Positions 19,034-24,306 of a stretch of DNA of 24,306 bases are shown piece after piece. The DNA comes from Thermoleophilia bacterium (GTDB taxonomy: Bacteria > Actinomycetota > Thermoleophilia > Gaiellales > Gaiellaceae). Position numbers and translations under genes: made by a program. Location: NCBI GenBank assembly GCA_016844515.1, contig JAERMP010000013.1:1-24306 (forward strand). Reading direction: 5' to 3'. The number at the start of each line of letters is the position of its first letter. Position 1 is the stretch's first letter. The notes beneath the pieces are model-generated. The model was not told the origin of the DNA and did no database searches. It saw only the letters and a program-made list of their open reading frames with translations.

Positions 19034-20491
19034 TTACGGAGGCGTTAGCGGCTCCCAGCGCGGGAGCGTGAGCTTCATCGTCGTGGGGCCGCCGGGTGCG
19101 CTGTCCAGCTCGAACGTGCCGCCTACCATGCGCACACGTTCGCCGATCCCGACGAGGCCGAGCCTGCCTCGCTGCGCAGCCTTGGCCAACGCCCGCTCCA
19201 CCTCGAAGCCCATTCCGTCATCCACGATCTGAAGCTCGATCGCGCTCCGTCGCGCGCGCACGCGAACGGACACATTCGTCGCGCCCGCATGCTCGCGGAC
19301 GTTTGCCAGAGCCTCTTGGATCGCTCTGAAGACCGTGATGCGCTGAGCCGACGAGAGCGAATCGGGGTCGCCGCGGATCTCGAGCTCGGCGCGAACGCCG
19401 GAGCGCTCCGCGAAGCCGTCGACCTCGCGATGCAGGATCTCCCCGAGCGGGCGGCTTATGACGCTCTTCGTCTCGAGCGAGTGCGCAATTTCGCGAAGCT
19501 GCCGATCGAGCTCGACGAGGCGGGAGGAGAGATCGTCAAAGCGACCATGGGCCTGATTCTGGTAGTCCGCGAGCACGAACGGGTACACCTGCTGCTGAAG
19601 GAGCCGGACGTCGGCCGCGAGCGCGAGGACGTCTTGAATGGGGCCGTCGTGCAGGTCGAATCCGAGGCGCATGAGGCGGCGCTCGGCCGACGCCACGAGC
19701 GTCCGCTCGCGGGCGGCAGAGTGCTCCAGTAGGCGTTCCCGCTCGATGACCGGGCTGAGTGCGACAGCGGCCTCGGTCAGGTACGCGTCGGCGACGTCGT
19801 GGCCGACCGATCCGAGACGCCCCACGATCGCCGCGTACACCTCGCCGAAACGGAGCACCGGGATCGACCGAAGCTGCGATCCGCCGAGTAGTGAGAGGCG
19901 CGAACGTCGGCGAAGGGTCGCCTTCGCCTCGGCTCGGACGCGCCGGCTCGGACCGCCGTCAGTGCCGAGAGTGGCGATGCACTCGATCCCGCTTTGGTTC
20001 TGCGTCCACAGAGACACGTCGGCGAGCACATCGAAGCCGAGCAGAAGGCCGAGCTGGATCTCGACGGCGACGAGCGGTGGAAGCTCGAGAAGCCGAGAGT
20101 TACCGACCGCTTCGCTGAACAGGACGTAACGAGCGGCGGAGAGGGGGAGAGCGCACGCTTCGGCGACAGCCGCGGCAGCGCCGCGCACGTCCGCCTCGTC
20201 GAGCTCGAGCGCTGCGCCCAGCTCGATGATCGCTGCGGCTGCGTACCAGACGGAGGCGAGCCCGTCGCCGACGTCGTCGTCCCCGTAGCCGTTCCGAATG
20301 CGGCGCGCGTCCACGAGGACCGCCTCGAGCGTGGGGCGGATCTCGTCCGCGCAGCCTTCGAGAAAGTACGAGTGCAGGCGGTCGAGGCGCTCCTCGGGCT
20401 CGCGGTACGGAGCGCGCTCTGGGTGAGGAAGGGCGCGCCGAAGCGGGAGTGGCCCCCCGGATTCGAAGTGCGTGCCTGCCTCGGACGTCAT
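19034..20491 (-). CDS. Orphan NarL-family sensor histidine kinase, cytoplasmic
   Basis: A 485-residue protein with no membrane helix. Residues about 1-250 form an unrecognised N-terminal sensory region with GAF-like features toward its end (SLWTQNQSGIECIATLG, FGEVYAAIVGRLG). The dimerisation and phosphoacceptor domain has H281 in RLMRLGFDLHDGPIQDVLAL. The HATPase part shows the N-box (FRAIQEALANVREHAGATN), DDGMGF, and GRLGLVGIGERVRMVGG with SAPGGPTT. No response regulator lies beside it; the DUF192-receiver fusion just upstream is the only receiver-like domain nearby and appears degenerate. The ATG overlaps the stop of a 14-codon upstream ORF (ATGA), which has a very strong Shine-Dalgarno while the kinase itself has none. 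The gene sits at the end of the tad cluster, so pilus control is plausible but unproven. Confidence 0.9.
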   Translation of the reverse strand: MTSEAGTHFESGGPLPLRRALPHPERAPYREPEERLDRLHSYFLEGCADEIRPTLEAVLVDARRIRNGYGDDDVGDGLASVWYAAAAIIELGAALELDEADVRGAAAAVAEACALPLSAARYVLFSEAVGNSRLLELPPLVAVEIQLGLLLGFDVLADVSLWTQNQSGIECIATLGTDGGPSRRVRAEAKATLRRRSRLSLLGGSQLRSIPVLRFGEVYAAIVGRLGSVGHDVADAYLTEAAVALSPVIERERLLEHSAARERTLVASAERRLMRLGFDLHDGPIQDVLALAADVRLLQQQVYPFVLADYQNQAHGRFDDLSSRLVELDRQLREIAHSLETKSVISRPLGEILHREVDGFAERSGVRAELEIRGDPDSLSSAQRITVFRAIQEALANVREHAGATNVSVRVRARRSAIELQIVDDGMGFEVERALAKAAQRGRLGLVGIGERVRMVGGTFELDSAPGGPTTMKLTLPRWEPLTPP

Positions 20492-20532
20492 CTGCGCTCG
20501 TCGGACTCAGCCTGGTTCACGCTCGGAGCCAT
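20488..20532 (-). CDS. 14-codon upstream ORF coupled to the kinase gene
   Basis: ATG 20532 is preceded by GGGAGGAGG (20542-20534), the strongest ribosome-binding site in this region, and encodes MAPSVNQAESDERR before TGA. Its TGA overlaps the kinase ATG as ATGA. A candidate promoter lies just upstream. It may be a leader peptide that loads ribosomes for the kinase; alternatively it is the kinase's true N-terminus cut off by a frameshift. Confidence 0.5.
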   Translation of the reverse strand: MAPSVNQAESDERR

Positions 20533-20550
20533 GCCTCCTCCCTCGAACAC

Positions 20551-20578
20551 ACTGTACGACTCATGCCCCTCATGTCAC
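20551..20578 (-). promoter_or_regulatory. Sigma-70-type promoter for upstream ORF and kinase
   Basis: On the minus strand GTGACA (20578-20573) and TACAGT (20556-20551) are spaced 16 bases. They match TTGACA at 5 of 6 and TATAAT at 4 of 6 positions. The -35 overlaps the stop codon of the DUF192 gene, so the kinase can be expressed apart from the tad genes. Confidence 0.55.
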
Positions 20579-21357
20579 CCTCGAACGATTGGTGCCACGC
20601 CAGCAGCCCGCTCGGCGAGGAGTCGCTCGATGTCGAGGAGAAGCTCCTCCGTCTCGTTCCAGCGATCGAACACGCGAATGCCGGCTGGGCTCTTGCCGCC
20701 TGTGTCCGCTGTAATCACGATGGGCACCTCAGGCCGCCGCGCGCGAGCGGCATTAGCGGTTCGCAACGCCTCCGCTATCGCATCCCCGCCGTCGAGGACC
20801 GCAAGATCGAGCGTCGGCTCTAGGATCGCGTCCGGCAACCGCTCGGGAGCCGTAAGCTCCTCGACCTCGAGATCGCGGCCGCCGAGCAGGAAGCGGGCCA
20901 GTCTCATGAACCGAGGATCGCGGCTTGCCACTAGAACTCTTGCTCGCGGCTCCGAGTCGTCGCCCTCCCATGGTGTCGCACCCCCATCGGCCCGCGCGTC
21001 CATTGCACTGCGCGAAGCCCACGCCACACGGTCACCAACTTCGAGCCCTCGCCGATGACACTCGCCCGCTGAAAGCTCTACGATCTCGCGGGCGCCACGA
21101 CACGAGACCGTGCGCCACGCTCCGACGTCGGGCTCGATCTTGATCACGACTTGGTCGGCGTCGAGGAACACAGCGTCGATCGGGAAGCGCATGAACGCGG
21201 TGTGAATGCTCCAGCCCGGCCGCAGCACCATTCCTTCGCCTTGCCGCAGGTATTTCCGGCCGAGGAGCCCTCGCATCCGCCGGTGCGCCCGATCGGCCAC
21301 GACGACGCGTTCGCAGACGATCCGACCGTCTTCCCGGCGGAGCGTCAATGTCGCCAC
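20575..21357 (-). CDS. DUF192 domain fused to a degenerate receiver domain
   Basis: A 260-residue protein from a GTG start. Residues about 8-115 are DUF192: RMRGLLGRKYLRQGEGMVLR, SIHTAFMRFPIDAVFLDADQ, and ECHRRGLEVGDRV near its end. DUF192 proteins are small beta-rich proteins without a settled function; from memory they are common near actinobacterial tad loci. Residues about 138-250 look like a receiver: RVLVASRDPRFMRLARFLLG as strand 1, LDLAVLDGGDAI with a possible phospho-Asp, VPIVITADTGG as strand 4, and a final helix ELLLDIERLLAE. The strand-1 acidic pair is reduced to SRD and the conserved Lys is not evident, so phosphorylation is doubtful. There is no signal peptide, although many DUF192 proteins have one. 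It sits between tadC and a histidine kinase. Confidence 0.8.
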   Translation of the reverse strand: MATLTLRREDGRIVCERVVVADRAHRRMRGLLGRKYLRQGEGMVLRPGWSIHTAFMRFPIDAVFLDADQVVIKIEPDVGAWRTVSCRGAREIVELSAGECHRRGLEVGDRVAWASRSAMDARADGGATPWEGDDSEPRARVLVASRDPRFMRLARFLLGGRDLEVEELTAPERLPDAILEPTLDLAVLDGGDAIAEALRTANAARARRPEVPIVITADTGGKSPAGIRVFDRWNETEELLLDIERLLAERAAGVAPIVRG

Positions 21358-21362
21358 GTCGC

Positions 21363-21528
21363 TAGTGCCCCCTCAGGTGATGCTGCCCCGCCTGCGGCGC
21401 GCGAAAAGCGAGCGAGGCAAGGACGCATGGAGCCCCAATACTCGACGTATTGGGGCGACTGAGGATGCAGCATCGCGAAGCTTTGCAGCCGCCGCAGGCG
21501 ATCGACTGCATTGCCTGAGGGGGCACTA
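21363..21528. repeat. 166-bp snap-back palindrome between tadC and DUF192 gene
   Basis: Perfect 15-bp ends (TAGTGCCCCCTCAGG at 21363-21377 and its complement at 21514-21528) bound the element. A perfect 10-bp hairpin (GCCCCAATAC, loop TCGAC, GTATTGGGGC; 21432-21456) sits at its exact centre. Between them the arms pair further, including CGCCTGCGGC with GCCGCAGGCG, so the whole element folds back on itself. The right end supplies the stop codon of tadC (21526-21528). It fills the 168-base gap and may be a non-autonomous mobile palindrome or an RNA structure within the tad transcript. Confidence 0.85.
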
Positions 21529-22443
21529 ACCCAGGGCTTCGACGATGTTGATGATCATCGGCGTGAGGATCACCACGAAGAGTGCTGGGAAGATGCAGAA
21601 GATCAGCGGGAAGAGCATCTTGATCGGCATCTTCTGCGCCCGCTCTTCGGCCATCGCCTTGCGCCGCTTCCGCATTTCGACCGAGAGGTTCCGCATCGTC
21701 GTGCCGATCGAGACACCGAGCTTCTCTCCCTGGGTAAGCGCGCGTACGAAAATGCGCATGTTCGGCGCGTCCGCGCGTTTACCGAGGCTCTCGATTGCCT
21801 GGTTCACCGAAAGACCCATTCGCTGCTCCTGCAGCGTGAGGCGGAGCTCCTGTCCGAGTGGATCGGACATGGTCTCCGAGGCGACGCGCATAGAGGCGAG
21901 GATTCCAAGGCCGGCTTCGATGGTGACGACGAGCAGGTCGATCATGTCCGGTAGCTGTTTGTCGACCTTCTCCATCCTGCCTCGCCGCTTGACCTCGACG
22001 TAGTAGACGGGCGCGTACCAGGCCGCCGCGGCCACAGCTATGGCAGCCACAACCGCGAACAGGATTGAACCGCCCAGTGCGGGCACGAGCCACAACGTCA
22101 GCAGGGAAAACGCGATGGCGCACAGGACCTGGTAGCCCAGGATCTTGCGCGGTGTCGTTCCGTACATCCCGGCGGAGACGAGCTTCTCGCGGATCCTTTC
22201 TTCCCCGAATCGATTCGTCCGTCGGGCGGCGAAGTCTCCAAGCCGGCCGGCGATCGAATCGAGAGGGCGCCTCGCTGGCGCGCCAACCTCGGAGCCGCCC
22301 GCAGCCTCTGCGACGTAGCCATAGGTCTGGATCTGGTCGATCGTCCCCGCGGCACCGCGCGAGCGGCCCAGGTTGATGACCAGGATCGTGATTCCTGCTC
22401 CGAGGAGTAGGACACCGGCTACTGCCATTAGTCCGATACCCAT
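21526..22443 (-). CDS. tadC: TadC, type II secretion F-domain pilus assembly protein
   Basis: A 305-residue inner-membrane platform protein of Tad/Flp pilus machinery. Helices are seen at about 4-26 (VAGVLLLGAGITILVINL), 100-150 (two adjacent, QVLCAIAFSLLTLWLVPALG and LFAVVAAIAVAAAAWYAPVY) and 278-303 (MLFPLIFCIFPALFVVILTP). Between them is the T2SSF domain: KQLPDMIDLLVVTIEAGLGI, ASMRVASETMSDPLGQEL and FVRALTQGEKLGVSIGTTMR. TadC pairs with TadB to couple the TadA ATPase to pilin polymerisation. The gene starts one base after the tadB stop, so they are one operon. The stop codon is contributed by the palindromic element at 21363-21528, so the original 3' end may have been replaced. Confidence 0.93.
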   Translation of the reverse strand: MGIGLMAVAGVLLLGAGITILVINLGRSRGAAGTIDQIQTYGYVAEAAGGSEVGAPARRPLDSIAGRLGDFAARRTNRFGEERIREKLVSAGMYGTTPRKILGYQVLCAIAFSLLTLWLVPALGGSILFAVVAAIAVAAAAWYAPVYYVEVKRRGRMEKVDKQLPDMIDLLVVTIEAGLGILASMRVASETMSDPLGQELRLTLQEQRMGLSVNQAIESLGKRADAPNMRIFVRALTQGEKLGVSIGTTMRNLSVEMRKRRKAMAEERAQKMPIKMLFPLIFCIFPALFVVILTPMIINIVEALG

Positions 22444-22444
22444 G

Positions 22445-23293
22445 TCACACGTCCAGTTTCGCGAGTTGCTTGATCCAGAACGATCCGATCATCATCATGA
22501 TGGCCGCAAAGACCAGGGCGACTCGCCCGACCATCGAGTTGATCATCGGGTCGAGGAAGTCGCCACCGGTGAAGATCAGCGACAGGAACACGAAAATCGG
22601 CAGGCCGGTCAGGATCCACCGCGAGATCCGGGCCTGGGCCGTGAGCACTTCGACGAGCCGTCGGAGCTCCATGCGGCCTCTAATCACCTCGGCGACACGA
22701 TCGAGCACTTCGGCCGTGTTGCCGCCCGCCTCGCGCTGGAGGCGCATGACCAAGGCGATCTGCTCGGTGTCGTAACTCTCCATACGCCGCGCCGTCACCA
22801 TGAGCGCATCGTCGAGCGGAACGCCGAGCTGCTCGTCCTGGAGGACGCGGCGAAACTCGGATTTGGACGGCTCATCGGCACTGTCGACCATGACGCTCAG
22901 CGCACCCATCATGGAGTGACCTGTTCGCATCGCGCCTGCGAGCACGTCGAGGTTGTCGGGTAGCTGCTCGGCGAAGTCCTTGCGTTTCTTGGAAACTCGG
23001 CGCGACACGACGAACCGCGTCACGAGCGGCGCCGCAAGACCGATCAGCAGACCCCAAAGCGCTTGAAGGAGGATGGCGGCGACGAGCGACGCCAGGATCC
23101 CGCCAACAATCGTCCAACCCGCGATCGCGAGCGCTGAAAGGCGCCACCCACCGAGCTCGACGTCCGCTTCGAACCGCTGCCACCAGCGCTGTCCGCCGAC
23201 TGTCTTCTGCGCTGTGTCGGCGAGCATCGCTGCGACCTCGGCGCGACGGACGCGCGACTCTTCCTCCGTAGGCACCGTCACGTACTGCGCCAT
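22445..23293 (-). CDS. tadB: TadB, type II secretion F-domain pilus assembly protein
   Basis: From ATG 23293 this reads as 282 residues. Two helices at about 55-95 (LAIAGWTIVGGILASLVAAI and LWGLLIGLAAPLVTRFV) precede the T2SSF domain: EQLPDNLDVLAGAMRTGHSM, LQDEQLGVPLDDALMVTARR, VMRLQREAGGNTAEVLDRVA. C-terminal helices follow (WILTGLPIFVFLSLIF, VALVFAAIMMMIGSFWI). In-frame codons upstream of the ATG continue sensibly (WRNRSLRRR), and the VWA gene upstream runs into this one in another frame just after its own membrane helix. The likely original product is a single VWA-TadB protein of about 615 residues broken by a frameshift at 23312-23330. TadB is the inner-membrane partner of TadC. Confidence 0.92.
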   Translation of the reverse strand: MAQYVTVPTEEESRVRRAEVAAMLADTAQKTVGGQRWWQRFEADVELGGWRLSALAIAGWTIVGGILASLVAAILLQALWGLLIGLAAPLVTRFVVSRRVSKKRKDFAEQLPDNLDVLAGAMRTGHSMMGALSVMVDSADEPSKSEFRRVLQDEQLGVPLDDALMVTARRMESYDTEQIALVMRLQREAGGNTAEVLDRVAEVIRGRMELRRLVEVLTAQARISRWILTGLPIFVFLSLIFTGGDFLDPMINSMVGRVALVFAAIMMMIGSFWIKQLAKLDV

Positions 23294-23311
23294 GCGGCGT
23301 CTGAGAGAGCG

Positions 23312-24287
23312 GTTGCGCCAGCACTGCGACCATGATGAATACCAGGAGCCACGGCGAGACGATCACGTCGTCGATCCAGCTCCGCTCGAAGGTGCCAGTT
23401 GGAGCGAGGTCGAGTGTTGGAGTCGTGTACGCGGCGGTTGCAGGAGGCAACCCTGCGACGACGACCTGCACATTCGCGGGCACGTTTGGCGGAAGCAGAG
23501 ACCGGTAGGTCAGCTCGTACTCACTTGCGAGATCTGCGCCGATGTCGGAGAAGATCGCAGCAAGCTCGGCGGGCTTGACTGCCTCGGCGTAGCTCCCGCC
23601 GCTTCGCTGAGACACTGCCCTGAGCGTCTGCGGATCGTATTGCGGAGACTTGAGCCCGACGGAGATGACACGGACATTCGCCGCATCGAGCTCTGCGAGA
23701 GCCTCGGCGCGGGAGGCGTCGCTGCCGATATCGGTCCCGTCGGAAAGAAGCACGATCGTCGCGCGCTCGAGTCCTTGAGCTTCAACGGCCTGCGATGCTT
23801 CGATGAGCGCGTCGTAGATGTGCGTTCCCTCTGCGGTCGGAGGCGTATCGGCGACCGCAGCAGCGAGCGTCGCCTTGTCGGTAGTGAAGTTGGCGAGCAC
23901 CGCGTCGTCGGGACCGAACACGATTACGGACACCGGCATATCTGGTTTCCGCTCGGTGAGGAACGCACGGGCGGCAGCCATGGCGCCCTGAAGCGGCGCA
24001 CCCTTCATGCTGTTCGAGGCGTCGATGAGGAGCACGGCGCCCGTTGCCTTGCCCCCAGGAGGAACGATTGCGAGGCCTGCAACGGACCCGCCGTTCTCCG
24101 TGACGACGACGCCCGACGTGGTCAGCGCCTTGCGTGAGGGGAGCTGAAGCAGGTAGGAGCGATCGGGGAATCCCGAGCTCGGGGCCTCCGAAAGCGTCGG
24201 AGCCTCACCCTGCCCGAGCGCGAGGGTTGGCGCAACGAGCGCGGCGAGAGCCGCGCTCGTGACTGCGATACGGGTGACGAGCTTCAC
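23312..24287 (-). CDS. VWA-domain protein, probable N-terminal half of a VWA-TadB fusion
   Basis: The GTG at 24287 opens a signal peptide (MKLVTRIAVTSAALAALVA), then a von Willebrand A domain (about residues 80-240). The metal-ion-dependent adhesion site is intact: DASNS in VLLIDASNSMKG, the Thr in EGTHIYDAL, and the Asp in LLSDGTDIGSD. A beta-rich segment follows (SEYELTYRSLLPPNVP, VQVVVAGLPPATAAYTTP) and then a membrane stretch (SPWLLVFIMVAVLA, about 310-323). Here the coherent protein ends. The literal frame stays open to 22872, but those 150 residues are Arg-rich, out-of-frame tadB. The VWA domain would lie outside the membrane, where it could bind pilins or a substrate. Joining to tadB needs one base removed (or 3n+2 lost) near 23312-23330. 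The start is supported by the signal peptide. Confidence 0.85.
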
Positions 24288-24306
24288 GCGGTGGCGCCTC
24301 GTCGCT

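Noticed and set aside
22872..23311. C-terminal 147 codons of the literal VWA reading frame
   Set aside because: They are out-of-frame tadB sequence, Arg-rich with no domain; treated as a frameshift artefact rather than a real protein end.

Overview
The window is high-GC DNA packed with genes on both strands. GTG starts are frequent, and several genes have a TANNNT-type -10 box ending 6-8 bases before the start codon, which suggests leaderless transcripts. Gene content points to a high-GC actinobacterium: Tad-type pilus genes, a VWA domain apparently joined to TadB, an ECF sigma factor with a built-in zinc-finger/membrane tail, cupredoxins, and beta-oxidation enzymes next to a PduO-type adenosyltransferase. 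My best guess is the class Thermoleophilia (Gaiellales/Solirubrobacterales-like). That is inferred from gene content only; no rRNA or other marker is present. No tRNA, rRNA or CRISPR array was found.

Layout. 1-1084: 5'-truncated thiolase. 1128-1634: secreted, membrane-anchored TIMP/NTR-like protein. 1692-3758: NarL-type two-component pair whose kinase is frameshifted near 1945. 3855-3892: strong hairpin. 4019-4929: two tandem secreted cupredoxins. 4990-8075: 3-hydroxyacyl-CoA dehydrogenase, DUF4214-methyltransferase, acyl-CoA dehydrogenase. 8086-9132: GNAT acetyltransferase and cob(I)alamin adenosyltransferase diverging from one shared -10 region. 9171-9854: TauE/SafE permease. 9912-14381: GGDEF-EAL protein, prepilin peptidase and a GAF/GGDEF protein. 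14333-15055: coiled-coil protein. 15170-15396: 227-bp nested palindrome. 15443-16253: DUF4314-like and CAP-domain proteins. 16308-18137: ECF sigma factor divergent from a small secreted repeat protein. 18255-19022: REP-associated tyrosine transposase (RAYT) between inverted 25-bp repeats. 19034-24287 (minus strand): VWA, tadB, tadC, a 166-bp palindrome, a DUF192-receiver fusion and an orphan NarL-type kinase.

How the parts fit. The thiolase, 3-hydroxyacyl-CoA dehydrogenase and acyl-CoA dehydrogenase cover three of the four beta-oxidation (or reverse butyryl-CoA) steps. The adenosyltransferase would supply coenzyme B12, for example to a methylmalonyl-CoA mutase encoded elsewhere. The pilus genes, prepilin peptidase, two c-di-GMP proteins and two kinases suggest surface-structure and signalling functions.

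The most interesting structure is a family of 13-nt quasi-palindromes (GGGGTCAGACCCC and its reverse) at five gene ends. Four loci carry an identical 25-bp double copy, and two of those flank the RAYT gene in inverted orientation. This looks like a REP/RAYT system in which the palindromes are the transposase's substrate. Two larger snap-back palindromes, an exact 45-bp in-frame duplication in the dehydrogenase, a likely bidirectional promoter, a 14-codon upstream ORF coupled to a kinase, and two frameshifts that break otherwise coherent proteins are also reported.
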